Source: Limnohabitans sp. JirII-31
GTDB lineage: Bacteria > Pseudomonadota > Gammaproteobacteria > Burkholderiales > Burkholderiaceae_C
Direction of reading: 5' to 3'
Assembly: GCF_002778315.1 (NCBI RefSeq)
Contig: NZ_NESA01000007.1
Coordinates: 1-64,000 of the forward strand
Length of the DNA: 64,000 nucleotides
Part shown: positions 1 through 8,438 of the stretch, in pieces
How positions within the stretch are numbered: the first letter of the stretch is position 1
How the letters are laid out: every line of letters begins with the position of its first letter
Notes under the pieces: generated by a model
The model's database searches: none
The model's input: only the letters and a program-made list of their open reading frames with translations
Told to the model about the DNA's origin: nothing
Made by a program: the position numbers and the translations under genes

Positions 1-76
1 AACAGTTCGACTCAGGGAAATAAGGAGGGAAAACAGAGAAAATCAAAACAGGAGCTCTAAAAAGCACAAATCGGGT

Positions 77-127
77 GGGTCAATATTCGATGCAAATCCC
101 GGGTCAGATTTGGATGCAATTCAACAC
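77..127. mobile_element. Possible terminal repeats of an IS21-family element
   Basis: Two 19-base copies of the pattern GGGTCA-N7-ATGCAA stand 24 bases apart (from 77 and from 101). They are followed by a TTCAACA end that reads TGTTGAA on the other strand. Tandem GGGTCA-type repeats near a CA-3' end are typical of IS21-family termini. No istA or istB coding sequence is visible because the window begins here, so this would be an outer end only. The assignment rests on pattern memory, not on a database match. Confidence 0.35.
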
Positions 128-186
128 TGCAAGCACGCACAACAGTCAGCAGCAGCCAATTGGGAACCTTTGTCACAATTTTTTCA

Positions 187-212
187 CATATTTCAATTAA
201 TATCGAAGTATG
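187..212 (+). promoter_or_regulatory. Candidate ArsR operator overlapping the arsR start
   Basis: CATATTTC and GAAGTATG form an 8-base inverted repeat with one mismatch and a 10-base AT-rich spacer. It ends on the arsR ATG. ArsR/SmtB repressors bind such palindromes over their own promoters, so autorepression released by arsenite is expected. No convincing Shine-Dalgarno lies between the repeat and the start. Confidence 0.5.
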
Positions 213-533
213 GAATCAAAAGCGGTGATCAAAGCATTGGGCGCCTTGGCTCAGCCTTCGCGTTTGCAAATTTTCAGGGCACTCGTTGTGGCAGGAGAGA
301 CAGGACTCACACCCAGCGCTCTGAGCGAGTCATTGCATGTCGCCGCGAACACTCTTTCTTTTCATCTGAAGGAACTCGCACATGCTGACTTGGTCACACA
401 AGAGCGTGTAGGCCGCAATCTCATCTACCGTGCGCAATTTGACCGAATGAACCAAGTGCTCTCGTACCTGACGCAAAACTGTTGTGAAGGTCAAGCGTGT
501 CTGACAACTGCTGCCACTGAATGCAAGTGCTAA
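210..533 (+). CDS. arsR: ArsR-family metalloid-responsive repressor
   Basis: A 107-residue winged-helix repressor whose reading frame matches the ArsR/SmtB family along its length. It starts with KALGALAQPSRLQIFRAL, has the recognition helix around residues 35-60 (LSESLHVAANTLSFHLKEL) and then the wing. Unlike ArsR proteins with a CxC in the DNA-binding helix, this one has its cysteines in the C-terminal tail (NCCEGQAC and a terminal CKC), which are probable As(III) ligands. It is first in an operon with the reductase gene (4-base gap) and the efflux gene. It should repress the operon until arsenite or antimonite binds. Confidence 0.93.
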   Translation: MESKAVIKALGALAQPSRLQIFRALVVAGETGLTPSALSESLHVAANTLSFHLKELAHADLVTQERVGRNLIYRAQFDRMNQVLSYLTQNCCEGQACLTTAATECKC

Positions 534-537
534 AAAA

Positions 538-1062
538 ATGAACATCGATATCCAACCATTCAACGTGCTCTTTCTATGCACACACAACTCCGCACGGAGT
601 ATCTTGGCTGAGGCGATGCTGAATCACCTGGGACGAGGTCGGTTCAAAGCTTATTCAGCCGGCAGCAGTCCACGCGAAAACCAAAAACCCAACCCTATTG
701 CCTTGGACACTTTGCGCATGGCTGGTGTTTCAATCGAAGGTTTATCTAGTAAAAGCTGGGATGTGTTCGCCAAGCCCGACGCCCCTCATATGGACTTGGT
801 CATCACAGTCTGCGACAACGCAGCGGGAGAAGTATGCCCTTATTGGCCTGGGCAACCTGCCACAGCGCACTGGGGGTATGCAGATCCTTCCACAGTTGAG
901 GGTGAAGACGAGAAGAAGCGTGAAGCGTTTGTTCAAACGCTGCATCTCATTCGCAAACGCTTAGAAATTTTTGTGAACCTGCCAGCATCCAGTCTGACAC
1001 GTCTTGCCATCGAACAAACAGCACGTGATTTGACCCAATTGGATAAAGCATTCCATGAATAA
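538..1062 (+). CDS. arsC: Arsenate reductase, low-molecular-weight phosphatase type
   Basis: Reduces arsenate to arsenite in the cytoplasm for export. The P-loop CTHNSAR (C14 to R20, the CX5R signature) and a downstream YADPS carrying the general-acid Asp place it in the LMW tyrosine phosphatase-like ArsC class. This is not the glutaredoxin-type ArsC of plasmid R773. At 174 residues it is longer than the 130-140-residue thioredoxin-linked enzymes and has a helical C-terminal extension. Two more cysteines (VCDNAAGEVC) could relay reducing equivalents. Its end overlaps the start of the pump gene by 8 bases, so the two are probably translationally coupled. Confidence 0.92.
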   Translation: MNIDIQPFNVLFLCTHNSARSILAEAMLNHLGRGRFKAYSAGSSPRENQKPNPIALDTLRMAGVSIEGLSSKSWDVFAKPDAPHMDLVITVCDNAAGEVCPYWPGQPATAHWGYADPSTVEGEDEKKREAFVQTLHLIRKRLEIFVNLPASSLTRLAIEQTARDLTQLDKAFHE

Positions 1063-2116
1063 GCAACCCGAAATAACCGCCAACATCGCGGCTCCAATGA
1101 GCGTATTCGAGCGTTACCTGACCGTTTGGGTCCTCCTGTGCATCGTCATTGGCATTGCCGTCGGTCAATGGCTTCCTGGCACATTTCAAATTATTGGTCG
1201 CATGGAGATTGCACATGTCAACCTGCCAGTCGGTTTGTTAATTTGGATCATGATCATTCCGATGTTGGTCAAAGTGGACTTCCATGCATTGGGGGAGGTG
1301 CGCCAACATATCAAAGGTATCGGAGTGACTTTGTTTGTCAATTGGATGGTCAAACCATTTTCAATGGCCTTGCTTGCTTGGTTGTTCATCCGTCATTGGT
1401 TTGCACCTTATTTGCCCTCAGATCAACTCGACAGCTATGTTGCTGGACTGATCTTGTTGGCTGCAGCACCTTGCACTGCGATGGTTTTTGTCTGGAGCAG
1501 GCTGACAGCCGGTGACCCTTTGTTCACGCTGTCACAAGTCGCTTTGAACGACAGCATCATGATCATCGCGTTTGCACCGCTGGTGGGCCTACTCCTAGGC
1601 ATCTCTGCAATAGCGGTGCCATGGGACACGCTCTTAACATCCGTTGTGCTTTACATCTTGATTCCGGTGGTATTGGCTCAGGCTTGGCGGCAATCATTGC
1701 TGACAAAAGGTCAGGCCGCTTTTGACGCCGCCATGGAACGTATCAGTCCATGGTCTATCACAGCACTGCTCGCCACGCTGGTTTTACTTTTCGCGTTTCA
1801 AGGCGAAGCTATTTTGAGCCAACCTTTGGTCATTGGCTTGCTGGCGATTCCTATCTTGATCCAAGTTTTCTTCAACTCGGGCTTGGCATATTGGCTCAAT
1901 CGCACTGTGGGAGAAAAGCACAACATCGCTTGCCCATCAGCATTGATTGGCGCGTCCAATTTCTTTGAACTTGCCGTTGCTGCGGCAATCAGCTTGTTTG
2001 GTTTTCACTCGGGGGCAGCACTGGCAACTGTCGTCGGCGTATTGATCGAGGTACCCGCCATGCTGTTGGTTGTCTCTGTGGTGAACAATTCCAAAAAATG
2101 GTACGAATGCAAGTGA
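1055..2116 (+). CDS. acr3: ACR3-family arsenite efflux transporter
   Basis: A 353-residue, roughly 10-helix inner-membrane transporter that expels arsenite using the proton motive force. Family hallmarks are the APCTAMVFVWS segment with its conserved cysteine (near residue 138) and GASNFFELAVA near the C terminus. It is the last gene of the arsR-arsC-acr3 operon, and no arsA ATPase is present. The family is often labelled ArsB in annotations, but this is the ACR3 fold and not the E. coli ArsB type. Confidence 0.93.
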   Translation: MNKQPEITANIAAPMSVFERYLTVWVLLCIVIGIAVGQWLPGTFQIIGRMEIAHVNLPVGLLIWIMIIPMLVKVDFHALGEVRQHIKGIGVTLFVNWMVKPFSMALLAWLFIRHWFAPYLPSDQLDSYVAGLILLAAAPCTAMVFVWSRLTAGDPLFTLSQVALNDSIMIIAFAPLVGLLLGISAIAVPWDTLLTSVVLYILIPVVLAQAWRQSLLTKGQAAFDAAMERISPWSITALLATLVLLFAFQGEAILSQPLVIGLLAIPILIQVFFNSGLAYWLNRTVGEKHNIACPSALIGASNFFELAVAAAISLFGFHSGAALATVVGVLIEVPAMLLVVSVVNNSKKWYECK

Positions 2117-2132
2117 TACCTATCAGCCCTGT

Positions 2133-2609
2133 TCAGTCGACTCGATCAATTTGTGACAACGGTTTAAAACTGATGGTGTGTGACGCATACAAGATCTCAA
2201 CCAGGTACAAGACACATGAACTGACAAGCGCCAAAAAACTGCCAATGAAGGTGATCGCAACCCAGTTGGACAAGTGAAGCTTGCCGGGCTCAATACTGAC
2301 TGAAAAAAACAACTCAATCACAGTCAAGGCAATCAGCACAGCGCTAAAAACCAAGAAGGCTGTTGCGATGTTGATGATTAATTTTCGATACTCTAATGAC
2401 GCCAGTTCAAGGTGATATTGCTCAATGCGCCTTGAGACAACGCCTCGACTGTCCGTGGAATCGTCGATCAGATTCTGTACTTTTCTGGCTCGATCAATGA
2501 CTCGACCAAGTCGGTTACCCAACACGTTGAGAATACCCCCGACTCCAGTCAATAGAAACACAGGTGCGGTTGCCAATCGAATCGCTTCAGAAATTACACT
2601 CATATCCAT
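2133..2609 (-). CDS. DUF2721 family membrane protein
   Basis: A protein of about 158 residues when started at the ATG reading MDMSVISEAIRLATAPV. An upstream in-frame ATG would add 30 residues that do not look like family sequence. The N-terminal hydrophobic segment (APVFLLTGVGGILNVLGNRLGRVIDRAR), a charged central helix and two C-terminal membrane helices fit DUF2721, a family of unknown function. It runs convergently into acr3 with 16 bases between the stops. No Shine-Dalgarno is evident. Confidence 0.75.
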   Translation of the reverse strand: MDMSVISEAIRLATAPVFLLTGVGGILNVLGNRLGRVIDRARKVQNLIDDSTDSRGVVSRRIEQYHLELASLEYRKLIINIATAFLVFSAVLIALTVIELFFSVSIEPGKLHLSNWVAITFIGSFLALVSSCVLYLVEILYASHTISFKPLSQIDRVD

Positions 2610-2744
2610 CAAATCTATCCAAGCTATCGTTTTAGGGCTTTTATCACTGGGTATTGTTTGTAACATGTAACTTGGTCGTGAAATGGTGCAAAGCATCACA
2701 TCAGATGCCCAGCGATCCGAAGCTGCGATAACGGAAGAAAAGCT

Positions 2745-2894
2745 TTAGCTTTTGGAGACCTTCGGAAATTTCCTTTTTCTGCTCTTTGGCATTGGAATGT
2801 CAAATTGGCGTAAAAATAATGAACCACGTAAGCCAAGCCCAACCAAGCCTACAAACGCTACAAGAACAACAAATAGTTTAATTACTTCAGTCAT
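2745..2894 (-). CDS. Small single-pass membrane protein, unknown
   Basis: A 49-residue open frame beginning MTEVIKLFVVLVAFVGLVGL. One transmembrane helix is followed by a strongly basic tail (KSRKRKFPKVSK), the positive-inside pattern of a genuine small membrane protein. It lies 135 bases upstream of the DUF2721 gene on the same strand. The start has no good ribosome-binding site, so expression is uncertain. Confidence 0.4.
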   Translation of the reverse strand: MTEVIKLFVVLVAFVGLVGLGLRGSLFLRQFDIPMPKSRKRKFPKVSKS

Positions 2895-3202
2895 AAGGCC
2901 ATTAGAAATAAAACTTAAAGTTTAATTTTAATACCTGATTCAGAATATGTATATGTCAATCATCGAGCAACAATGATTGCACCTCATGATGAAAAAAGCC
3001 GCTAAATATTGCTATCTAGCGGCTTTCGTCTTTACGGATGGTGGTGAATGGTTGACCAATTACGAACTCGCTATTTCGACTACTTAGCAATTAAAAGTAA
3101 ATGAGAGGAAATGCGCGGCAAGAACTTAACAGCTAAATTGCACCAATCTGATGCATTTACCATTTCTGGATTTGAACCCAAGTCCACTATAGCTTTTAAG
3201 GT
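2895..3202. other. Stretch without a recognisable gene
   Basis: Apart from a strong hairpin near its middle, I see no open frame of meaningful length. On the minus strand around 3163-3185 there is a T-arm-like GGTTCAAATCC, but no tRNA can be folded around it. Confidence 0.5.
2995..3026 (-). terminator. Intrinsic terminator hairpin
   Basis: AAAGCCGCTA and TAGCGGCTTT form a perfect 10-bp stem around a 12-base loop. On the minus strand the stem runs into TTTTTT, giving a good rho-independent terminator. On the plus strand the T-tract is interrupted. It would stop minus-strand transcription coming from about 3.2-3.4 kb. Confidence 0.7.
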
Positions 3203-3394
3203 CTACGCCGCAGCGAAAGCGGTCAGTACTCGTCGCAAGTAGATGTTAATCTTGTAAAACTCCTCAATGCACAGGCATAGTGCGTTGGCATCCTTTTGAT
3301 CTCGAAGTAATGCTCGGGGGACAGCACTCACAGGAGCCAAGGGATGTAATGAACCAGGCTCGTTGCGGGCATTGATCTCATCGGCAAATGACAC
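3203..3394 (-). pseudogene. Probable 3' remnant of an unrecognised gene
   Basis: The frame encodes a plausible protein C terminus (FADEINARNEPGS, then LRDQKDANALCLCIEEF). It stays open upstream past the GTG used as its start, as far as a TAG near 3460, with no ATG. That pattern suggests the tail of a decayed gene. I do not recognise the family. Confidence 0.3.
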
Positions 3395-3525
3395 GAGGTT
3401 TTCTTTTTCGATGCAAAAGCTCTTCGTACGTTCATTGAGCGGTGCAAAGCCCTACTCAGCGTATGTAAGGACATGAAATTCATGGCGCTGTGGCCATACT
3501 GAGCCTATGTGCGCTTTCTTGAGGA

Positions 3526-4203
3526 TCACAGTGCTTTACTTTTGACAGCATTGAGACTTACAACCAATCGATCAGATTTGATCTTGAAATCACCCAATGA
3601 AATGCGCATTGATCTGATGGCATCATCCTTTTGATAGGTGACCTGTAGATCATCTCCACGCTCTCTGTGTTCCATGATTTCATCAGCCTCAGATACAAGA
3701 GTCGTCAACTTTGAGCCATCTGTCCTCACAAGACTAAGTGTCACTTTAGAATTATTTGAAGTGCCGCCCGCTGGAGCCCTAAGCTTACTCTCAAGGTAGA
3801 TGACTCTGGTGTTGTTACTGGATCTGTCCAATGGAAGTATTCGGCTTAGGATTTGATTTTGATCCGGGAAGAGCCATTGAGCCTTCTCTTTATCGGTTGA
3901 TACAAAGAGAAGATTTCGCGTCTCATTGTCACGGCCCTCGTACCCAGTCTTTTCCCCATTTGCATTCACCAGAAGTACCAGATTGTCCGCACCCCCATCG
4001 AAATGCGCCAAATGGACACGGAGGACGTCTTCGGCAGGTACAGCTGCACCTGCAGGTGGAATGATTGGTTTGCCTCGCGAGATTCCTTGATCTGAAATAA
4101 ATGCCCAGCCAACCAGGCAAATTATCAGGAGGATGCATCCCGCTGGAATAAGGGTATTGAAGCGGTGGAGGTATTGAAAGAATTTTTCGGAGTTCATGTG
4201 CAT
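3526..4203 (-). CDS. Membrane-anchored protein of unknown function
   Basis: About 225 residues. A short cytoplasmic N terminus (MHMNSEKFFQYLHRFN) precedes one membrane helix (TLIPAGCILLIICLVGWAFI), then a roughly 180-residue exported or periplasmic domain rich in beta-type segments. No catalytic motif is visible. The start is chosen among three near ATGs (4215, 4203, 4197); 4203 or 4197 leaves the cleanest membrane topology. A GCTCAT/ATGAGC palindrome lies about 50 bases upstream. It has no operon partner. Confidence 0.6.
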   Translation of the reverse strand: MHMNSEKFFQYLHRFNTLIPAGCILLIICLVGWAFISDQGISRGKPIIPPAGAAVPAEDVLRVHLAHFDGGADNLVLLVNANGEKTGYEGRDNETRNLLFVSTDKEKAQWLFPDQNQILSRILPLDRSSNNTRVIYLESKLRAPAGGTSNNSKVTLSLVRTDGSKLTTLVSEADEIMEHRERGDDLQVTYQKDDAIRSMRISLGDFKIKSDRLVVSLNAVKSKAL

Positions 4204-4250
4204 CCCTGTTTTCATTACTGATTTAGCTCATGCAAACTCTATCCACCGTG

Positions 4251-4268
4251 AGGCTCATCGGATGAGCT
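4251..4268. repeat. Island palindrome, copy a
   Basis: GCTCAT-CGG-ATGAGC, a 6-bp inverted repeat with a 3-base spacer, in the gap upstream of the minus-strand membrane-protein gene. A further GGCTCA half-site follows at about 4281. Confidence 0.6.
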
Positions 4269-4283
4269 CGGATGGTTCATGGC

Positions 4284-4529
4284 TCACCTCTGAAATTGTT
4301 CACAGCGAACCGCCGTGTACGCTTGACGCGTAATTGGGATTTCGTTTTGCCCAGGGTCGTTGATATCGAATCGTGAGAACAATATCTGACCGTTCTCAAA
4401 TACACGCTTCAGATAGACCCACTCACCATCGGACGACCACTTGCAATACTCCTCGCTAGGGAAGTCGTACATATTGTCATGATCTATCGTCTGCATTGTG
4501 GAGACGTTGTTCTTTGATGATTTTCTCAT
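4284..4529 (-). CDS. Small hypothetical protein downstream of the thermonuclease
   Basis: An 81-residue protein (MRKSSKNNVSTMQTIDHDNMYDF). Its ATG overlaps the TGA of the thermonuclease gene as ATGA, so the pair is probably translationally coupled. It is acidic and aromatic-rich in the middle (EEYCKWSSDGEWVYLKRVF), with no signal peptide or known motif. The frame also stays open further upstream, but that part is out of frame with the nuclease gene it overlaps and looks like a shadow. Function unknown. Confidence 0.5.
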   Translation of the reverse strand: MRKSSKNNVSTMQTIDHDNMYDFPSEEYCKWSSDGEWVYLKRVFENGQILFSRFDINDPGQNEIPITRQAYTAVRCEQFQR

Positions 4530-5053
4530 CTGGCCACACCATCTTTGGTCCGTCCATGTCCATTTGCCGATACTCGTCTCCACATCCATGGAGAAGTTGG
4601 GTGGTCTTCTGCCCATAGTCCTTCATGAGCTGATCGCGCAGCTTGCTCGGCTTGCGAATATTTGAGACGATCTTTGACCATCTGCTCAGTGGCGTAATGC
4701 TTGTAATGCCAAGCCATCCCTCGAACAATTTGCTCAAAACAGGCATCGGTAATGTCACTAAGTAGCACTTTGCCGACCACACGGTCATACCGATCTCGCT
4801 TGTTCCACTGAACTTCAACGCGGCGTTGAAATACGAGCTCTGAGAGTGACTGCTTCGCTCGCTGACCAAACGGTTGAGCTTTTTCTGGCGCATCAATGCC
4901 CATCAGCCGAATGACAAACAATTTCTTGGAGTCATCGAGCACCTTGATCGTATCTCCGTCACTCACAGCGACCACCTGACCCACAATTGTTTCCGCGTGC
5001 AGCAAAGATGCACATAAACAAATGAAGGTGACGGCTATTTTCAAGTACCGCAT
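4526..5053 (-). CDS. Secreted thermonuclease (SNase-like) family protein
   Basis: A Ca2+-dependent staphylococcal-nuclease fold. The mature region holds VSDGDTIKVL, then RLMGIDAPEKAQPFG, KRDRYDRVVGKVLL and a C-terminal GLWAEDHPTSPWMWRR, the usual order of family motifs with the active-site Arg/Asp residues. A signal peptide (RYLKIAVTFICLCASLLHA) predicts export. The ATG at 5053 is preferred; a TTG nine bases upstream overlaps the stop of the DUF2779 gene. It degrades nucleic acids outside the cytoplasm. It sits last but one in a minus-strand operon headed by an 83-residue protein. Confidence 0.85.
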   Translation of the reverse strand: MRYLKIAVTFICLCASLLHAETIVGQVVAVSDGDTIKVLDDSKKLFVIRLMGIDAPEKAQPFGQRAKQSLSELVFQRRVEVQWNKRDRYDRVVGKVLLSDITDACFEQIVRGMAWHYKHYATEQMVKDRLKYSQAEQAARSAHEGLWAEDHPTSPWMWRRVSANGHGRTKDGVAR

Positions 5054-5058
5054 CAATA

Positions 5059-7236
5059 TCAATTCAACATTAAGATTGAAGATGTTTCGATCTTCATTGG
5101 CTGACCTCTCAATTCCATCAGACCTTGAACTAGCATGACCATAGCCAATGTGTCGAGTTCACAGTATCGAAGTAGCGCCTCTTCAATTTTGAGTCGCTCC
5201 TCAGGAGAAATTGAGCTGAATTGGGTGTAGTTGTACGCGGTCATCGCTAGGCCCCCTTGCGCGATCACTCCCTCTTCCTCGTCGTCTCCCGCAAGACGCA
5301 TCAGCATCTCATTTAGATCTGGGTTCTCTTTCCCAAAAATGCCTGGTAGCGTTTTGTATGGATCACCACCTTTGGCCTTTTGAAGCCAAACATGGCCGCC
5401 CGCGTCCTTGAAATTCAGGCTATGGATGTCAAGACCTAAGCCGTACAGCCCAGGTCGTTCATAGAGCTGTGCAACCCCTTTGGCATCATGAAGTATGGCG
5501 GGAAGCACATATTTGAGGGAAATGCTTCCACCTGATTTTCTGGAGAAGTAGCCCTCTTGCACTAAGCGGTGCAGGTCAATCATGGATTTCGGACCAGCAT
5601 ATTCTCCAGATTGCCTTGCCTCTTCGGAGGTTGATTTTGTTATCAGATCAATGAATGCCAGCAGGTTCTCTGCATCTGGAGCATCAGCCCTTGAAGACTT
5701 CATGATCTCCCCCCGAAGGCTTCGCAAAACCGTGTTCTCGTGGTTGTGATACCGAAACACTGTCCCATTTAACTGCCCGTTGGGCATTAGTGCTTTTCTG
5801 AGTTGGCGGACAAATTCAATGCTTGGAAATTGACCCGAAGCTGTAGATATCCATTGGCTCGCGTGCCGGATTCGAACCTCCCCACTTTCCATTCGCTCCA
5901 TCACATGGTGACTGAACTGGAAAGCCAAGGTCTGATACGGGTGCATTCCTTTGAAGAAAGGCAACGCAGGTGCTGACGTTTCAAAGTCAATCATGTGCAA
6001 CGGCCAATTCCACGCATCCATCTCAGCCAGTCGAGACTCACTCAAGACAGATTCTGGCCCTGCACCTGATGCAGCATTAACCTGAGCCATTCGCCTTTCA
6101 AGCGAAGTCATACCAACTCCACTGGATGGATTTTTGGGTCGAATGTCATCTTCTTGAATATCAGACAAGAAGCCACGACCACATTTGAGGACGGAATCAG
6201 CCATACTTTTGCTACCTGACCCTCCGCCCCAGATGTCTATTGATAAGGGGTTCGATCGGTCATCCGCCTTCTGGGCTCCATGAATCAGCCCTTGGCTCAA
6301 CGCCATTTGCCAACATTCATGAACACCACTTTGCAGCGGGTCTCCTTCTGAAGCCCTGTACTGGCAAGCCTTGCAATTTTTGGACAGGCCGTGAAAAACA
6401 CGTTGGCGTTCGATTTGAATTTTCCCCGCCCACTGCATAAATGTGAGCATTGATTGCCTGGCAAATTGGGGAACATGTGCAGGGTTATCAATTGGTCTCT
6501 GTCTCAAATCACTCACCACATTTGAAACATTGACCTCTCGCAGAAACTTAAGGCTTCCGAGACAAGCAGGCGTGACGCCATCAGGAGTTTTGACTCTTGC
6601 ACGAGCTCTACCGCTCTCTGGATCCTTCTCTGTGATGATGGGGAACATCTGGTGTAGCCCTGAAACATCGCATGCGACAGAGGAGTCCACCAAAAGCAGC
6701 TTGGGAATTACCTTGTAGCCCGGAAATGCCAAGCGGACGACTTCAGCTTGAAATGCTACGTCGTACAGGTACGGCAACCATTTCGACTCGTATTTACCCG
6801 ACGCATTTCTAAATTTAGCAGCAACAGTTTCATCCGATACGCTCTTGGATTTAACTTCAATGATCTCAATGGACTTGGACTGTTCATCTCGAATCAGAAT
6901 GTCAACTCTGATGAAAAATGGATGAACAAGCAAGGCTGCTTCTGCGATAACTGATCGTGATTCGGCTTCTAGCTTCTCTTGCGTTATGCGAATCGCCTCG
7001 TCGTAATCCAACGTTTCAACCGTGATCTCTTTCCCGATTGGGTCAGCATGGTACTTGTACTTGGCCAGCTCACCGATCTGATGGCCACCGTCTGCCAAGG
7101 ATTGAAGGAAGTCGTTGTCGCTGTTTTTGTCGAAGTACAGCCCTCGCTGGTCTGCATAGTAAAGCTTAGTCGGACACTCTAGCGCCAGCTTGAATTTGGA
7201 CTTCGTCAAATAACGAGGACGGGAAGATCGACTCAA
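5059..7236 (-). CDS. DUF2779 protein: Cas4/Dna2-like nuclease fused to a DEDD-type exonuclease
   Basis: A 725-residue protein. The N-terminal half resembles the Cas4/RecB PD-(D/E)XK nuclease fold: YLTKSKFKLALEC with C21, then D112 (RVDILI) and E127-V-K129 (IIEVKS). C288, C291 and C308 complete the four-cysteine pattern used for a [4Fe-4S] cluster in Cas4/AddB enzymes. The C-terminal DUF2779 half carries MIDFET (D417, E419), MIDL (D554) and YCELDT (D695), an RNase-T/D-like 3'-5' exonuclease set. Which substrate it cleaves is unknown. It overlaps the upstream 255-residue gene by 4 bases and the thermonuclease frame follows at once. The operon could be defensive or repair-related; that is an inference. 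Confidence 0.82.
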   Translation of the reverse strand: MSRSSRPRYLTKSKFKLALECPTKLYYADQRGLYFDKNSDNDFLQSLADGGHQIGELAKYKYHADPIGKEITVETLDYDEAIRITQEKLEAESRSVIAEAALLVHPFFIRVDILIRDEQSKSIEIIEVKSKSVSDETVAAKFRNASGKYESKWLPYLYDVAFQAEVVRLAFPGYKVIPKLLLVDSSVACDVSGLHQMFPIITEKDPESGRARARVKTPDGVTPACLGSLKFLREVNVSNVVSDLRQRPIDNPAHVPQFARQSMLTFMQWAGKIQIERQRVFHGLSKNCKACQYRASEGDPLQSGVHECWQMALSQGLIHGAQKADDRSNPLSIDIWGGGSGSKSMADSVLKCGRGFLSDIQEDDIRPKNPSSGVGMTSLERRMAQVNAASGAGPESVLSESRLAEMDAWNWPLHMIDFETSAPALPFFKGMHPYQTLAFQFSHHVMERMESGEVRIRHASQWISTASGQFPSIEFVRQLRKALMPNGQLNGTVFRYHNHENTVLRSLRGEIMKSSRADAPDAENLLAFIDLITKSTSEEARQSGEYAGPKSMIDLHRLVQEGYFSRKSGGSISLKYVLPAILHDAKGVAQLYERPGLYGLGLDIHSLNFKDAGGHVWLQKAKGGDPYKTLPGIFGKENPDLNEMLMRLAGDDEEEGVIAQGGLAMTAYNYTQFSSISPEERLKIEEALLRYCELDTLAMVMLVQGLMELRGQPMKIETSSILMLN

Positions 7237-8000
7237 GAAATTCTCCTCAATCCTTCATACGCGACATTCAATCCATTACCTCTGTAGATTGCTGGAATTT
7301 CATCCGAGTCAACGTTGTCCATACTGAACATTTCTGACATATCGGCAATGCCTACAGCCGCATAATTTCCATGGGCCGAGACTCTGCTAAGTTGAATTTT
7401 GATCTCTTCGATATTCTCGGTTATCCCATCATCTTCATCAGGGAATCGATAGGCTCGGACAATGACCCATTCTGGACCGTCATCCCCGGCGAACCAAATT
7501 GAGGGCTGGACTTCTGGGTTTCCATTCCACGACATTAATTCACGCCCAGCCTTTTTTAGATCATCTCGGACTACTTGCACAGCGAAGTCCTGAAGCTCCC
7601 AATCTGTCATCTCAACTTTCTCGTCAGATACAAATGAAATGGGATCCATAGCTCTACGTGTTTCTGCATCAATGAGCCCCCAACCTGGGGCTGTGGCCTG
7701 CCATCGGTCACCTTGCTTCTTCATAGGCATCAGACATGCATGACCGTTGCACCCCTTCGCAATAGTCATAAGCCCATCTGTGCTTCCAGGCACTTCAAGT
7801 AGGCCATCTTCATCCTTGATTTGGATGAAAAACAATTGATTCCCTAATCTGAACGAAAGATGCTCCAAAAAAGGCGGTGCAAGAGTTGCCTTAAGCCAAC
7901 TCATGAGCTCACCATTCGCCATACGCTGGATGTGCGAACCAGCGGCATTCCAACACTGAGAAAATTCCTCAGTGAACTCGGCCATATGGATGTTATGCAT
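7233..8000 (-). CDS. Hypothetical protein upstream of the DUF2779 nuclease
   Basis: A soluble, acidic 255-residue protein that I do not recognise. It has an N-terminal helix-rich segment (AEFTEEFSQCWNAAGSHIQ), a central part with GCNGHACLMPM, and a C-terminal beta/alpha part (PEWVIVRAYRFPDEDDG). AGGAG lies ten bases before the chosen ATG, supporting that start. The 4-base overlap with the nuclease gene points to stoichiometric production, so it may be a partner or specificity subunit. Confidence 0.65.
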   Translation of the reverse strand: MHNIHMAEFTEEFSQCWNAAGSHIQRMANGELMSWLKATLAPPFLEHLSFRLGNQLFFIQIKDEDGLLEVPGSTDGLMTIAKGCNGHACLMPMKKQGDRWQATAPGWGLIDAETRRAMDPISFVSDEKVEMTDWELQDFAVQVVRDDLKKAGRELMSWNGNPEVQPSIWFAGDDGPEWVIVRAYRFPDEDDGITENIEEIKIQLSRVSAHGNYAAVGIADMSEMFSMDNVDSDEIPAIYRGNGLNVAYEGLRRIS

Positions 8001-8014
8001 TACGGTATATCTCC

Positions 8015-8266
8015 TCAGAAGCGATCTTCTTCGTCTTTATTGAATACTGCCCCCAACCCGCTAGCTGTGCTGCCCATTCTGGTACTGCCGTCCGAGCTGA
8101 AACTGCCCATCTGAGTGAAGACGGAGCCATCGCTGCCCACTGTTATGTTGCCCATCCGGTTGTAAACCGTCCCTTCGGATGAAATTGACGTCGTGTCAGA
8201 CACCTTCTGAATTGACTCGCCCGAGTCGGAATACGCCCACTTTCCGAGGATTTGCCAGAAAGACAT
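8015..8266 (-). CDS. Small protein with imperfect MGN/MGS repeats
   Basis: An 83-residue Ser/Gly-rich protein with three to four imperfect repeats of a pattern like NRMGN-x-TVGSDGSVF-TQMGSFSSDGST. Short repeat proteins of this kind occur in many proteobacteria without assigned function. AAGGAG lies a good distance before the ATG. It heads the minus-strand run that continues into the 255-residue and DUF2779 genes (14-base gap). A GGCTCAC/GTGAGCC palindrome lies about 47 bases upstream. Confidence 0.65.
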   Translation of the reverse strand: MSFWQILGKWAYSDSGESIQKVSDTTSISSEGTVYNRMGNITVGSDGSVFTQMGSFSSDGSTRMGSTASGLGAVFNKDEEDRF

Positions 8267-8312
8267 ATTTGCTCCTTACTTCAATTGATTTTCAACATTA
8301 GAGCCATGTGCA

Positions 8313-8329
8313 GGCTCACACCGTGAGCC
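8313..8329. repeat. Island palindrome, copy b
   Basis: GGCTCAC-ACC-GTGAGCC, a perfect 7-bp inverted repeat with a 3-base spacer, upstream of the 83-residue protein that heads the DUF2779 operon. Confidence 0.65.
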
Positions 8330-8400
8330 CATCCAGCCCTAACCTGCTTCCACTCCCTGTTTCCGAATTTGGTATTGGATGCAGTTGCCTTAGGAGTCTT

Positions 8401-8425
8401 AAAGCCCCGATTTGGGGCTTTTTTA
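8401..8425 (+). terminator. Intrinsic terminator hairpin, probably bidirectional
   Basis: AAAGCCCC-GATTT-GGGGCTTT is followed by more T on the plus strand. On the minus strand the same hairpin lies just past the stop of the HD-domain gene and ends in a shorter T-run. It most likely closes the minus-strand HD operon, although the U-tract is better in the opposite direction. Confidence 0.65.
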
Positions 8426-8438
8426 TCTCAATTCCAAG

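Noticed and set aside
110..388. Open frame of 92 residues at the start of the window
   Set aside because: It overlaps arsR in another frame, has no recognisable domain and has an atypical composition.
3120..3215. tRNA-like GGTTCAAATCC on the minus strand
   Set aside because: The T-stem pairs poorly, no acceptor or anticodon arms fit at the right distances, and no CCA end is present. At most it is a chance match or a decayed fragment.
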